Assembly (NCBI GenBank): GCA_000708835.1
Contig: DF237146.1
Span: forward strand, 1-64,000
DNA length: 64,000 nucleotides
Origin: Klebsormidium nitens
Taxonomy: Eukaryota > Streptophyta > Klebsormidiophyceae > Klebsormidiales > Klebsormidiaceae
Reading direction: 5' to 3'
Position 1 is the stretch's first letter. Every line of letters begins with the position of its first letter. Below the pieces are notes generated by a model that was not told the origin of the DNA, searched no databases, and saw only the letters and a list, made by a program, of their open reading frames with translations. A program made the translations under genes and the position numbers. Shown piece after piece: positions 11,020-22,700 of this stretch.

Positions 11020-11976
11020 ATGGAGGCCCTTCCGGGCGACGTTTTCGTGGTGCTTCTTCACAAGCTTGCTGTTCAGGACCCTCTTTCTCTCGTGCGCGCC
11101 ACGTGTGCCTGGGCGCCCTTTTATCGCGCTTCAAAAGAAAACCCTAGTGTCTGGAGGGAAGCATTTTATGGAGGGGCAGGAGAAGAGGAGCGAGAAGACT
11201 CTTCAAAGTTAGATGACCAAGTGGAGATTTTAGGAGGGTACATGCTCTTGGTAAAAAGGAGGCTGCTTGTTTGTTCAAACGGCGCATATGATAGAGCTAG
11301 AGAAGACTTGAAGGCATGCGCAGAAGGCAACTCCTTGGATGCTCCCGGACGCAGCTTTGAGTCGAACATGTTTCCTGGAAGTATTCTCATCCTGGTTAGA
11401 TTGGAAGGGATGCTGCTCTTGTGGGGTCACTCTGACATTCAACAAAGACTAGCGCCGCGCGCAAAAGATTCGAGGACGTTCAGGGGGTTTTGGATGAACC
11501 TTCCTCTCGAGCAGCTTTATCCAGCTGATAGCTCATTGGAAAGGATGTTGAGAAGAGCTCGGGACGGAGTCAATGAAGAGCTATCCTGCTACCTCACAGG
11601 GCGGGCTAAGGAGGCCCTGTCTATTGACCTGTACGCTTCCACTGCGAAGGAAAATTGGTTAGAAGAACGGGGCGCAGCTACTCATTCGGTAGGGAACAGC
11701 GCTTTCCTCGGAGTCTTCCATTCGCTCGACGTCATGCGTGGTAAAGACGACGGCTTGTCATTGTGGGGTCACATCAAAGCAGAGACTTCATGGACTCCAA
11801 ATGGGAAAAAAGAGGGGAGAGTATTGGGGTTTCGATTTGTATCTGTTCCAGGCTGGTCCTTCTCTTGGTGCTTGAACGAGGAGCGGCAAGCAGACTTAGA
11901 GAAACTGAGTCCACGAGAACGAGCGCGCCTCGCGAAGTCTACAATCAGTGTGAAACTAGGAGTACGTCGTGATTGA
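11020..11976 (+). CDS. F-box-like protein, copy 6 (type C), intact
   Basis: A single-exon frame of 318 codons. The frame is open further upstream, but the ATG at 11020 is chosen because the other type C copies also begin MEALPGD. Residues 1-50 form the F-box-like segment (VVLLHKLAVQDPLSLVRATC, ending NPSVWREAFYG). Then DQVEILGGYMLLVKRRLL (about 65-83), SFESNMFPGSILILVRLEG with LLLWGHSD (about 108-135), a LSIDLYAS strand (about 203), GNSAFLGVFHSLDVMRGK, and a C-terminal VPGWSFSWCLNEE block with a basic tail. The length matches the intact paralogue at 41355-42314. The C-terminal domain is unrecognised; a role as SCF substrate receptor is inferred from the F-box alone. Confidence 0.8.
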   Translation: MEALPGDVFVVLLHKLAVQDPLSLVRATCAWAPFYRASKENPSVWREAFYGGAGEEEREDSSKLDDQVEILGGYMLLVKRRLLVCSNGAYDRAREDLKACAEGNSLDAPGRSFESNMFPGSILILVRLEGMLLLWGHSDIQQRLAPRAKDSRTFRGFWMNLPLEQLYPADSSLERMLRRARDGVNEELSCYLTGRAKEALSIDLYASTAKENWLEERGAATHSVGNSAFLGVFHSLDVMRGKDDGLSLWGHIKAETSWTPNGKKEGRVLGFRFVSVPGWSFSWCLNEERQADLEKLSPRERARLAKSTISVKLGVRRD

Positions 11977-13060
11977 CGTTTACCACGTCATCGGATCTGT
12001 CCGTGCCTGCACAGATGAAGATGTCTTTCTTGAAGAATCGCGGCGAGGTCGTGAGGTAATCCGGGAGATGCCTTTGTGACTGCACTACTCAAACTTTCTT
12101 AAGCAACACTGTATCAGGTGGCCCCCCTTCTCCCAAAGCCAGACCGCATGCGTTCAAGAACTCTTGCAGCCTCAGTTGAATATCGATGACGGGCCCACGT
12201 CCGACTTCTCGTTCCGATTGTATCAACGGCTTACTACATGGCTGGCTAGCACACTCTGAGATGAGCTTCTCTTATTCAGGTGCCCAACGAGCAATCCCAT
12301 CATGGCGATTTGATCACCGTGGCGTCATATACTAACAGCTGTAAACTTCAACGCGTGATTAAATGTACCCGACCTGCCGCACATCTCATGCGCCCATGTA
12401 TTCTTCTAAGGTGATCGCACTGGGACGGGTATGGTTGTTTTGGTGGCCTTTCAGGGCAGGTAAACTTAACTAGAGCTTATTGGTCACGTATGTGTGGGCG
12501 TGTCGATTGTTTTGGATTTCATTGCGCCCGTCGCATGCCAGTGCCTGCCAGACCTCGGCTTTATTACCAAATCGTTATGCTGGCATGCATCTGCATAATG
12601 GACCGCTGTCACGCAGGATTTGCAGCTAGAGGGCGCCCGAGTTCATCAAAATCAAGCACAGCATGTGCGGCTCAATGTGCTTCAATGCATGGACAACCGT
12701 GCGCGGCGCGCCGCCTGATGTGCCCGTCAATGATGGCTTTGACGTAATCATGTGGGCTGTGCATGACGAAGATCCGACGCCCCTGTTTAAGCCATCGGGG
12801 CCTGTGACTGATAAAATGGTTCAAGTTCTCGATCGGCGGGCAGAATCCCATTAAGCTCTACTCACAGGTGTAGCACATTCGAGTCACAATATGACGTGCC
12901 CATTCCACGCGTTCCAACTTTGGAATGTCTTCAGCGTGGAAACAATCAAAAGGGCTCAGAACGTTCATTCTTATAAACCCTTGAATACTCAAGAAAACTA
13001 TTTAGTAACGGAAGAGAAGCTGACCATATATTATCACACTAGCTCTTTGTAATTGACCGG
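11977..13060. other. intergenic, no gene seen
   Basis: Only short open frames without motifs (for example 12,490-12,850 plus). No repeat, RNA gene or family relic was recognised. Confidence 0.4.
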
Positions 13061-13304
13061 CTACTGCTTTGATGGTCCGTTTCCAATCAGACAACTATCG
13101 ACCCCAGCCAGAGTAGCAAATTTTTGAACAATTTGAATCAATCCGTACACTTTGTTTGAATGACAGAAAACACATAAGAAGTAATCCCTGAAAAGATATG
13201 ACTTCAAAGGTCTTCCAGGAGACGGTTTCTTGATCATGCTGCACAAGTTAGCAATTGTGAAAGACCAGTACCATTTTTGTGCGCCAAGTTCACCTACAGG
13301 CTCC
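13061..13304 (-). pseudogene. F-box-like C-terminal relic (copy 7, type A)
   Basis: On the minus strand the frame contains SPGRPLKSYLFRDYFLCVF and KFATLAGVDS, followed by DNA that matches the type A 3' end. The plus-strand string CGACCCCAGCCAGAG at 13,100 recurs at 5218, where it encodes the end of copy 3, and a diverged form lies at 7235 in copy 4. The bases just beyond the copy 3 and copy 4 stops (TTTCCAAC, TTCCAAC) also have a counterpart here (TTTCCAATC). The relic's frame is one base off. Only the last 70-80 codons of a type A copy remain. It abuts, without a gap, the duplicated 3' end of the C2CD3-like gene. Confidence 0.6.
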
Positions 13305-14810
13305 TGGACCTCACGTACTATCCGTTCCGTCGCCTTAGCAGCATACTTCTTTTTCCTGGCCCTCGAACGCTGACTCTCGGCGTCGCTCTCTACCACCTCC
13401 GCCTGCGCCACGAAGCTCCTCCTTCGCTCAAAACTACCGTTCCGCTCTCGTTGCACTTTCCTGGTTAAGTTTGCGCGGGGCCCAATACGCCCCAAAGCCG
13501 CTGCCGCAGAGCACACGAAACGCCTCCACTCGCCAACTAAACGTTCTAAACCCTCTGAATTCCTCTTCACAAGCCACGCGCTTCACTTCGTAGCGCTCTA
13601 GTTCCGATGCTGTCCGCAAGACCTGAGACGACAACGGGCCCTCTGGCGGAGTTTTCGGAGCCAAGGCGCTGACGCCAGTGCGGAAACGCTACAGAGGATT
13701 CGGTACGAAGGTGATGCTGGAGTGCAGGGTGAACGGGTAGCGGTTAGCGGCGCCCTCCCGTCTGGGGGGTCGGGGGAAAAGCTGGTTCGACCAGCTTTTT
13801 GATTTTTGGGATGAGCGACATCCCGAAGACCGAAAGAACTCCTGGAACGGTATGCGGGCAACATTCGGAGCCCGGCAAGGCCCCGAAGAAACCAAATTCT
13901 TCTTCAAGCAACGGTCATTAACAGCGGTTCGTAAGTGAACGTTCAAATACGGAACGCTCTGGTTCTTAACCTGTCTGCGCCTCCCTGGCCAGCTGCCTCC
14001 AGTCCCGCTTTTTCCGATCCTGGTACCCTTTCAAAGGCGACCGACGATTTTGTCGCTGCTTTCTTTGCCGCCTTCCCTGGGAATAAAGCTGCCGCCGTCG
14101 CTCACTTCCACTGCTGTTTTGCAGCGCCGTCACTCAAAAAGTACTCCCGACCGCCTTGATCTCCCCCAGGGGGGTCTTTTTCCAGCGGACTTCTAAGCCA
14201 ACCCGTCGATTCCACACCCCCCGTCGTCTAGGTCAAACGTAGTAACGGCCACTCTTGGCGGTCCCCCGGCTAGTCGTTCTCACCCGTCCCTGACCTCTTG
14301 AGAGTGTCTTTCCGTACTCTTTACACGGTCCGCTTCTTTCTGGCGACCCTTTCCCGCCTGCAAACACGCTGATGTGCGCCGCAAAATCCTTCGACAGCAC
14401 TCGTTCTTAACGTGCCTACCTTGTGCCAAGCCGCCGCCGCCTTCGTGCCAGGCTTCCCGCTTGACAGCACCGCTCGCGTCTCGATCGATCTGCCTGCTAA
14501 GGCACCACCGTTGCTGCAAGATCCGCTCTTCCGCCGAGGAAGTTGCGGAACAGAGACTTCGCGGCCCCGGCTGCTCGGGATTCTGCGCTCGCCCCCCTCC
14601 TCCAAGAGCAGCTTTCGCGGCCCCCCATTTGCGGCCAGACAATCCGCATCCCAATCTGAGCTCGGCACTTCGCCCCCCCCGTCATCACTTTGCGACGCCT
14701 ATTGCAACTCATCTAACGTACGAGCCGCACATTCGGTGCTCAACTCGTGACTCCAGTCCCCCTCACCGAAATTTCCTCGTCGTTCTTAATCCAGCCCTCG
14801 GCCCGAAAAC
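13305..14810 (-). pseudogene. inverted partial copy of the C2CD3-like 3' end
   Basis: Read on the minus strand, this stretch matches about 34,945-36,485 of the C2CD3-like gene in the same order. Matches include ASGAVKREAWHEGG for ASGGVNRDAWHEGS, RYPFTLHSSITFVP shared exactly, VSALAPKTPPEGPLSSQV for PSALVPKSPPEGPWSSQV, and FVAQAEVVESDAESQ for LVAQAEVVESDGEGQ. The reading frame is broken several times. The last match is ATERIVRE for ETERIARI, where the sequence passes into an F-box relic. The matching parent segment has no intron, so a DNA copy and a retrocopy cannot be told apart. No poly(A) tract is evident. Confidence 0.75.
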
Positions 14811-15341
14811 TTGCGCGCCGCGCGTTGCCGCCGGAGAGGTCCTCAGACTTAAATGGGATGACGCGACGGTCGAAAGCACGTTAGCCGATCCAACCTTCCA
14901 TTTCTCCTTGCTTTTGTGCCTTTATTGGTAAGTTTTGAGGTACGGTCCTTATATGGAAACTAAAGTCACGTAACTCAGTACGTACGTGAATTCTATATGT
15001 TTTATCTGCTCAGCATGTAATCCGACCATGCATGTCAGCGGTCACTGCAGCTGGTCCGAGTGATTGAATTTGATCGGAAATTCAATCTCTTTTAGTGCAG
15101 CTGTGCCGGCGTGTCAGGCCCTGGCTGACCTAACGAACTTATCAGTGTGAATGAAACTCCCAGAGTCACGTTTCTAGTATTATAGTCTGGCAGCGGCACT
15201 GAACGTACTAGACCGACGTCATTTTTCAAGAAAGCTCAAAACATTCTGCAGATTGTGCATACGTCCTGTTCATTTGATCACGATCGCTTCAACTTCATCC
15301 TTTACAAAGTGGTTCATCCGACATCTAGGTAGATCCGCTAA
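14811..15341. other. intergenic, no gene seen
   Basis: Weak similarity to the C2CD3-like gene may extend a little beyond 14,810. The rest is AT-rich DNA leading into the tandem repeat. Confidence 0.3.
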
Positions 15342-16096
15342 TCCGGACTTGAGCTATGATAAGTTGTACTATCTAGCTCAAAGTAGACGGTACCCTATGG
15401 CCCGGCCCATGAACATGAGCCTAACAAAGGAGACGCAAATGTACAGGCCTCACTAACACCGGTGTACCCGTTTCAACTACCGGAAACTCAAACAAGAAGT
15501 TCTAGGACAGAAAAGGCCACTCCGATCAGAAATTCTGTCTAACTAGATCCGGAGTTGAGCTAGAATTGTGCTATCTAATTCAAATCAGACGGTTCGCAAT
15601 GGCCACTTGACATGAATCTAACAAAGTGGACGCAAATGTACAGACCTCACCGACGACCCTATTACCCAGTGGAAGCTCGGACAAGAAGTTCTAGCACAAA
15701 AAAGGCCACTACCAATCAAAAAAAGTGTCTATTAGTCCGGAATGAGCTCGAATTGTACTATCTAGCTCAAATCAGACGGTTCCCTATGGACATTGACATG
15801 AACCTAAGAAAGTGGACGCAAACGTCCAGACCTCACCGACGACCCTTTTTTCCTATCGGAAGCTCGGACAGGAAGTTCTAGCACAAGATCCCGATCAGAA
15901 AGTTTGTCTAACTCCGGAGTTGAGCTAGAATTGTACTATCTAGCTCAAAGCAGACGATTCCCTACGGCCTGTTGACACGAACCTAACAAAGTAGACGCAA
16001 ATGTACAGACCTCACCGACGACCCTTTTTAACCACTGGAAGCTCGGACAAGAAGTTCTAGCACAAGAAAGGACACTCCGATCAGAAAGTTTGTCTG
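15342..16096. repeat. tandem repeat, four units of about 177-206 bases
   Basis: Units begin with TCCGGACTTGAGCT or a variant at 15342, 15548, 15736 and 15913. Each carries in order ACTATCTAGCTCAAA, AGACGGTTCCCTATGG, CTAACAAAGTGGACGCAAA, CAGACCTCACCGACGACCC and AAGAAGTTCTAGCACAA. Units differ by substitutions and small indels. Short open frames exist within units but are not conserved as protein. It looks like a small satellite or minisatellite array. Confidence 0.85.
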
Positions 16097-16387
16097 GTTA
16101 CTGCTGCGATGGGTTGAATCCTAGGTAGATTGCGGCTCAAACACTACGGTACCTTGCGACAGTCGAAATCGTAAGGCCAAGTCACGAAGCAACGGGTGCA
16201 CCGTCCAAATGAGGTGACTCCACAATCCTGCGGCTCTGAACTGTGTAAGGTTTGATTTCCAAATCTCTGCTCACCAAAGTCTGATTTTTGCACCCTTTCT
16301 GGGACTCGAAGCACTGTCTCTTGTTTCACTGTAAGTTCATAAATATTGCTGCACTGTCTCTTGTCGGAAGGTCATATAAATACTGCT

Positions 16388-18245
16388 TCATGATGTCGCG
16401 TTCTTGTCATTGATGACGGCTTGTGGCACGCCTGGAATTCTTGAGTCCTCGGTTCTGTAGTCGTCGCTCCAAATCCGTCGAAGGCTTCCACTTGATGCGC
16501 CGGCCACAACGTATGAGGTGAGATATTTCAGATTCGAAAGTACCTGAGACAAGAACCAATCAATCAAGAATGGTACGTGACAGATCTGCTCAGACTCTTT
16601 CCATGTTGTTCGAGTACAGTGGATTACCACTGACATAATCGAGTAAGGGGACGGTGTACTAGGACCATTTCGAATCCACTGTTCTTAATCCTGGCTGCTT
16701 GACTTGCTAGCAGCGCAGGCTTAGCGTTGCAGACATCAAAAGTGACCAGAATAACTTCTTCACGGTTCGTTTCTGGCGGATACGGCGTAGATCACAAAGG
16801 CAGTTGAGGTACACACAGGGACCGTCTAACAAAAGGAGGGTAGCCAGGAGCGTACTCATCAATGGCAGAAAAGTTAGCCTTTACAAGGGAGCATCAGGCA
16901 TCGTAATTCAGCTTGACCCCGAAAGACTGGCCGTGGATTGGGCCACATCCACGAAGACTCTTCTGTTGTAGATGAGTCCGCTGAGCCAGATTCAACCAGA
17001 ATACAACCAGAACACATGTGCGTCGACTATGATGGAAGGTGATTCGCCTTTTCTACTCCTTGAAATTTGCACCGCCTTCCTATACTCGGTGCTTCAAAGG
17101 AAAAGAGTATATGCCACTTACCTTGCTGACCGAAGTCTTGTCTGCCCCCATAATAATAAATCCTTTGTGCTTCTCGCCTTCCGCGGACTCCCACTCAGAC
17201 GGGAAAAGTTCAACATCGATATCTTGGGCCCAATTCTTCAAGCTCTCGAAATGAGGGTAATACAGGGATGCTGAGTCGCACATACTGAATACCTGTGGGC
17301 TCTCCACGCTCGCCCAGAATTCCTGCAATTAACGAGTCAAAGGTTTCGGTGTCAACATCTACAGCGCTCGATCATGGTCATAACGCGACTACAAAATTTG
17401 CGCGTATACAATGATCGACCGAGCCGGAACACCATGTTGGTTGGCGGAAGAAGAAAGAAACTGGATCCTCGATGTTTGAAACTTGTGAATGAGCAAGAAC
17501 GAGGCATTCGAACGTCCTGACAAGACCCAGGATGACGCGTATGCTCATCACCTCCAGATCGCATTCTCTGGGTAACCTAGTATCATTTGATCAGACGCAG
17601 CTTGAGAAGACATTTGTTCTGCAATAAAGCGACAAGCAAGCCGGACTGCCGTTCAGATCTGGCATACCTGAATTTTCAAATGCAAAAGGGTCACTTTAGC
17701 AATCGAGATCTTCTCATGCCGAACGCCTCTTCTGTCCGTTACAGAACTCAGTCGACGACTGCAGAAAATGGTCACCCACCTTATCGTTGACATATTTTGG
17801 CTTTGGCACCGCATATACTTCAGTGCCTGCCGGAAGCCGTTCCATCAAGTATGTCGTCACGTTGATTGCACCCGGGGGAAACCGCACGTCTACGAACCAA
17901 CCGGGCTTCGCGGCCGGTATGGGAATGTCCCACCACGACGTCCAGACACGGGCTCCGCCATGCTTCCAAATCCACGGTGCTCGCTTCTAGCCTCCAATCT
18001 TCCCCCGAGAATCATAAAAGAGGTCTTGAAAGAAATAATTGATTACTGTGGGTTTGTCCCATTCATTGTGGATTGGGCCAGTGATCTGGATGTTGAGGTA
18101 CTCATCATTGTAAGTTTCATAATGAAGTATTTTCTCGATCGCGATAGGCGTAGGCTCCGGTGTATCGTCGTTCGGTGTTGACAAGAGGTATGACGGAACA
18201 GTTGCTTTGGGTGCCATTTTCGCCAGGACATCGGTTGCACCCAAC
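16388..18245 (-). CDS. unrecognised gene, three 3' exons, in-frame TAG
   Basis: Minus-strand exons with matching phases are 18245-17780 (acceptor TTGTGCAG, donor GTGGGT), 17322-17122 (acceptor AATTGCAG, donor GTAAGT) and 16543-16388 (acceptor GTCTCAG, TGA stop). The protein pieces include IEKILHYETYNDEYLNIQI, GARVWTSWWDIPIPAAKPGW, VNVTTYLMERLPAGTEVYA-like sequence, ESLKNWAQDIDVELFPSEWE and LKYLTSYVVAGASSGSLRRI. The first exon has one in-frame TAG at 17987-17989 with coding-like sequence on both sides. It begins with a partial codon, so upstream exons exist. I do not recognise a domain; Trp-rich strands might be extracellular. The TAG may be an error or mark a pseudogene. Confidence 0.55.
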
Positions 18246-18656
18246 CTGCACAACAAGAAAACGAGTTCGAATGTAAGGGGTACTACTAGCGACGTCAGGC
18301 TTGTCCTATTTGACGTCCCCAGCTTCTGTCAGGCACAAAGGCGTGCGTGCCAGAAGACGACGTGCTTCGACATCAACTTGATCTCCGACGGATGCCCGAG
18401 TCGCATTGCCTAGTGCACTTCCGGTATGCAACTTATACAGAGTTCAGCCGTCAAATTTCTGGCTCTTTGAATCTCGCAAGCAGGGGTTAATATTCTAGGG
18501 AGCGAGACACCTCTTGATGATGCCAATGATAATTTGTTCACAAACGATCGGAGGGTTGTGTCTGGACGAGTGGGTGTGCAAAGCAACGATAGGGACAACA
18601 TGCCCCTTATTGGACTGCTGTAATGACAGCAGGACCGGTGATTTTAAGAGTCCCTT

Positions 18657-19590
18657 TTAGAGTAAGCGAGTAATCTCACGATTGCTCAGATGCCTGCGAA
18701 AAGGTCTTTGCAAGCGATTCCCGATTTCGACTTGCCCAATACCCGTCAAGAGGATGACAAACAGCTTGTCGATGAAAGTACTTGGAGTGATGAGGTGGCT
18801 CCCAGCTTCAGAGAATTGGGCCTTCCTTTTTGTGACTAAGCAAAATAAAAACATCATAAAATAAGCAATCTTGAGCAGTGCTTTTAGGATCGAACTGGGA
18901 ACTCTGACTTCCAGGAAACCCACCTTGGAAATATGGTATTTGAGTGAATCTGTAAGTGGGACTCGTCTTGAATATCGAACTTCTGTTGCAGATTGGGCCC
19001 GGAAGAACCCCGAACGGCTGGTCGTCGTATATCCGCTCCCTGCAACAATGTCATCTGATTTGGCGGGCAAAAACCTACAACACGCAAAGTAGCGCTTGAT
19101 TAGTAGCACACCTATGTGTCATGCATGCCGCTCCTGAATCCACTAATGTCTGATATTTTTGTCCGCAATCAAGTGCCTTTGGTCGAGGACTGATTGGGGC
19201 AACGATTACGACCTCTAGAGCGTGACTGCAACTCTTCAGTCAAAGTAGACAAATGTACAAGGTTTTCAGGAGCGATAGCCTCTCGAAGGGTCCATGTGAG
19301 ACCAGATGGAAAGAAGCAAGCGCTAAATGACTCCAGAGAGATGGGTACGTTTGAAATCACAGATTGAATGTCGTCAAGGTCAGGTTTTTTGTGATCAAAT
19401 GCGTCTTTGCTAGTAAGAGCGACCTTGCCTGCCGTACGCAAGACGCCCTGTCAGCAGGATAAGTCAATCGGTCATGTTTCAAGATCGTTATTTCAGAGGA
19501 AGAAGCGTCCACTTGTATGGCTGTGGGAGAGTTCCTATAAAGCGCATCTCCAACACTCAGGAACGGGCACATCTTGCCAGCAAGGGTTGA
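18657..19590 (-). other. coding-like minus-strand fragments, unresolved
   Basis: Around 19169-19441 the minus strand reads KVALTSKDAFDHKKPDLDD and VPISLESFSACFFPSGLTW, ending at a TGA. Just upstream, 19444-19572 reads CPFLSVGDALYRNSPTAIQV in another frame that runs into the same place. The two are joined only by a frame change or an unseen splice. They may be exons between the 5' and 3' parts of the neighbouring minus-strand gene. No family is recognised. Confidence 0.3.
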
Positions 19591-19963
19591 AGAGCGAGCC
19601 TTTCAGGATAAGTAGCAGGGCGTCAGAGAGACACAAGTGCGGATACTGGTTTAGAAGATAGCCAGACTGTCCACCAGCAAACTGGTGTGATTCAGTCTTA
19701 ATAACGAATCAAGCCCTAAGAGTGCCAACGTCTTCACTTAGTCCCCGCAAGAGACAAAGCTCATCCTGAAATATACCCTTACTTCTGCATGTTTGGGTGA
19801 AGCGTGCATGATAGGACCATCACAGATTGCAACTTAAAGCTTGTCAAAGTGCTATGAAGCTGATTGCAGTAGCCTTTTGACATGACCTCTGTAACACAGC
19901 TAAAGCAGAAGTAGAAGCTTCTGACTTGAAGTATGCCTCACAGTAAATCCGCGCCTTACTTAC

Positions 19964-21581
19964 GGGCGCTATGACAAACTCACCTACTGATGTATCGGCG
20001 GAACTCGTGGAAGTTGTGTTTCCCGGCGAAGCTGACGATGACGTCTGGACGAAGACCCGTTTATTACGATTGGAGTATGCTGAAGAACCTGCGCAAAAGT
20101 AGGCAGTCTGGTCAAAATTCAAAATCTAAAGGGCCATTTTGGACTGACTCTATCCTATGCAAAGAAAAACTTAAGTCGACTCTCTTGGACTTTCTGTTCA
20201 AGAGAACTCAGTGGCGTGAGGCTTCTAGGGTTTGGATCTTGATAACCAACAACCGGTGCTGCAACAACACCTGGCCTCTTGAGACATGGATGAATCAGAA
20301 GTCTCAGATTTGAAGGTGCATGAGAACAAGGCAGAAGTTGAGAGATACAGCCAAAGTTCATTGATGCATGACCTTCGTGGGACCTCGGAATCTTTGTAGT
20401 TTTCTGCAAACTGTCCGGTTAATGCTGAGCATCCTCGCCTAAGACTTCCAATGTCAAAGAGCTTTCTTGCGATCAAGCAGGAGGTGTAAACATCACTGGA
20501 ATGTGAGGACGAAGACAAGAAATGTACAGGCAGGCCTGAGCACGCGTAGAAGCATTTCAGTAGTTACTGCAGCCATGTGTGAGGTACAGTGGTACTGAAA
20601 GTCGCCAACGGAACAATTTGAGTTGGCGGTTCCACATACCTACAGACTTCATGGTCGAAAGTATGGGTGTTGATGATTTCGGTGGAGATATAGAGGCGCA
20701 CCCCTTGCAACTTTGGCTGGACAGTCCACCATGGTTGAACGACAATTCAAATCGTGTAGACCGAGGGAACTTATCTGCAGAGTCATGAAAGAAGAGCTCG
20801 AGCTGTCAACCGGAAAGCCACTCGTCAAGCGCTTCTTTCGGTAGGGCTTGGCCATGCAGTTAGGGACTTGTCCGTGAAGCCAAGATGGCATTTGCAGCTT
20901 GGTGCATTTCATGATGACAACTCCCTTTAGAGATGTTCCTTTCTACCCAGCGCAACGCAAAAGCCTGCCATGCTTTCAGAGTATCAAAAAATGGATGTGA
21001 AGTGCACTCTGGTATATTGGCAACTTTGCCGACCAGAAGAAGCGTCAGCTGACGAGCAGAACACGATCATCGGACTCCACCTTGCCCTATCTCTAAGATC
21101 GCATACTAAACTCTTAGTAGCTCACCTTGGCATGGCTTGTGTTCCCCTCTGATAAAACATGTGGAACCCTTGTCGTAATTGTACTTGAAGTCAAATATGT
21201 TGTGATCATTCAATCCCTGGTCCATAACGTGGAAATAATTATAGCTTGCGTGGGCAGCATCAAGAGACTCTGGATGTATTACCCCTGGGAAGTATCTCAC
21301 AATGAAAAGTTTTCCCTTGTATCTCGCCGTCAACTCCAACAAAACCGGATTGTGGTGCTTGTCGCCTGATGCAAAAACAAGTAAGACCTTCGTTTGGTCA
21401 TTAGAGCGACTGTTGAAGATGTCTTCGACAGCCCTCCTCATTTCCTGCAGGAAAAGGGATTGCATATGGGCATGGTGCAGAACAGCAAAGTGCAAAGTGT
21501 CTCTTAGGTTCGGTCCGAGGCATATGGGGAGCCTTGATGTGACAGTCATGCTGAAGAGCCCCTCTTTTTCAACAATCAGGT
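19964..21581 (-). CDS. unrecognised gene, exons of a possible secretory protein
   Basis: Phase-consistent minus-strand exons are 21581-21126 (acceptor TTGAGCAG, donor GTGAGC), 20774-20640 (acceptor CTCTGCAG, donor GTATGT) and 20088-19984 or -19964 (acceptor TTGCGCAG, donors GTGAGT or GTAAGT). The first encodes LIVEKEGLFSMTVTSRLPI, VEDIFNSRSNDQTKVLLVF, ARYKGKLFIVRYFPGV and STCFIRGEHKPCQ. The second encodes STRFELSFNHGG and a Cys/Ser-rich stretch. The third is a Ser/Thr-rich linker. A frame just upstream (ATG at 21715) has a hydrophobic run LYFQLLFSFVPSVFFALVF that would fit a signal anchor, but its splice to this exon was not found. It could be the 5' part of the gene whose 3' exons lie at 16.4-18.2 kb. 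Function unknown. Confidence 0.5.
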
Positions 21582-22094
21582 CTGCTCAATCTGCCTAGAT
21601 TTGCAGTAAGATACACTGATGTTGTCTTGATGTCCATCTCATTGTGGAACACTAGAGCAAAAAAGACACTAGGGACAAAAGAGAACAACAGCTGGAAGTA
21701 TAAATGCGTATCCATAGGACTGAAAGAGGAGTTTGAAGACACTTTCAAGGCCTTTTCAAATTCTACCCTGTCCGTTTCCTTTCCGCTATTGCCCTTTTTT
21801 TTGTCCTCCTTCGCCGCTGTGCTGTGGGGCAAAGAACTTCTATCGCTGGCATGACAACACCATTATCCACTCTTGTCATTATAATATAAAGAGATTCCCT
21901 CAAAACTCAAAGGGCAGCTCCTCAGCACCAAGGTCATGAAGGTGGTGCTTGTCTGATGATGCTGGTTGGAATCTTGCCTTGCCCACACTTCTCTTAATCT
22001 GCTGTTGCATTGCGACCTTTTATTTCTTGCATTATACAAATTTGCGGGACATAATGTTGCACATCACAGCCAGTGCTGTAACTTTGCAGCTCAC

Positions 22095-22689
22095 CTTATT
22101 CACATATGCATCTACCTCTTCCTTCGTCCCACCCGCTTTGCCAGCCACCTCCTTGAGCTTACACCCACATTCCTCGAAATCAGCCGCCTCTTCGGCACTC
22201 AAAGGATTTTTTAGAATAGTTCGTGCAACATAGTGATGGACGATGTCGAGCGACCAGCCAGCCTGTTGAGCCCTCCGAGTAATATCACTCTTGATAATCT
22301 TCACATAGAGCTTTACGGTTGATATCTTGGGTCCCCCTGTCACCGCTGGCCTAATGTTCTCCGGATCGAGAGTCATAATCGCCTTCAACAGAGGCCGAGG
22401 AGTGTTGCTTCTGGCCCTATACCTCTCCATGCGCCTCCTCAGGGGCCCACCGCGAACCCACAACCACCACCGACCCAGCGAAGGTAGTGGTCCTGAATCG
22501 ATCTGGTGCTTGGCTCATCAAAGTCGGTTCCTGGACCGACACCGGCTCATTTGACCAGCCATTTCTGGACCCAGGTGAACCTCTGTCACCTCTCACAAAC
22601 TGCATTCGCAAACTTGCCTTGGACTCGGCATAATTTGGAGGAGCCTCAAGTTCAAGTTGTTGAGCTGGGCCTATAGGAGCTGGGCCCAT
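22095..22689 (-). CDS. unrecognised exon(s), two overlapping frames
   Basis: A minus-strand frame to 22095 reads TLDPENIRPAVTGGPKISTV, TRRAQQAGWSLDIVHHYVAR and EAADFEECGCKLKEVAGKAG, and ends at a good donor (AATAAG|GTGAGC). Upstream, an ATG at 22689 opens a different frame starting MGPAPIGPAQQLELEAPPNY and running to about 22417. The two frames overlap and need a splice or a frame change to join. I do not recognise the product. Its start lies only 11 bases from a plus-strand ATG at 22701. Confidence 0.4.
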
Positions 22690-22700
22690 GCCCCCGGTCA

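Noticed and set aside
15612-15881. 89-codon frame in the tandem array
   Set aside because: It spans repeat units and is not kept open in the other units, so it is not coding.
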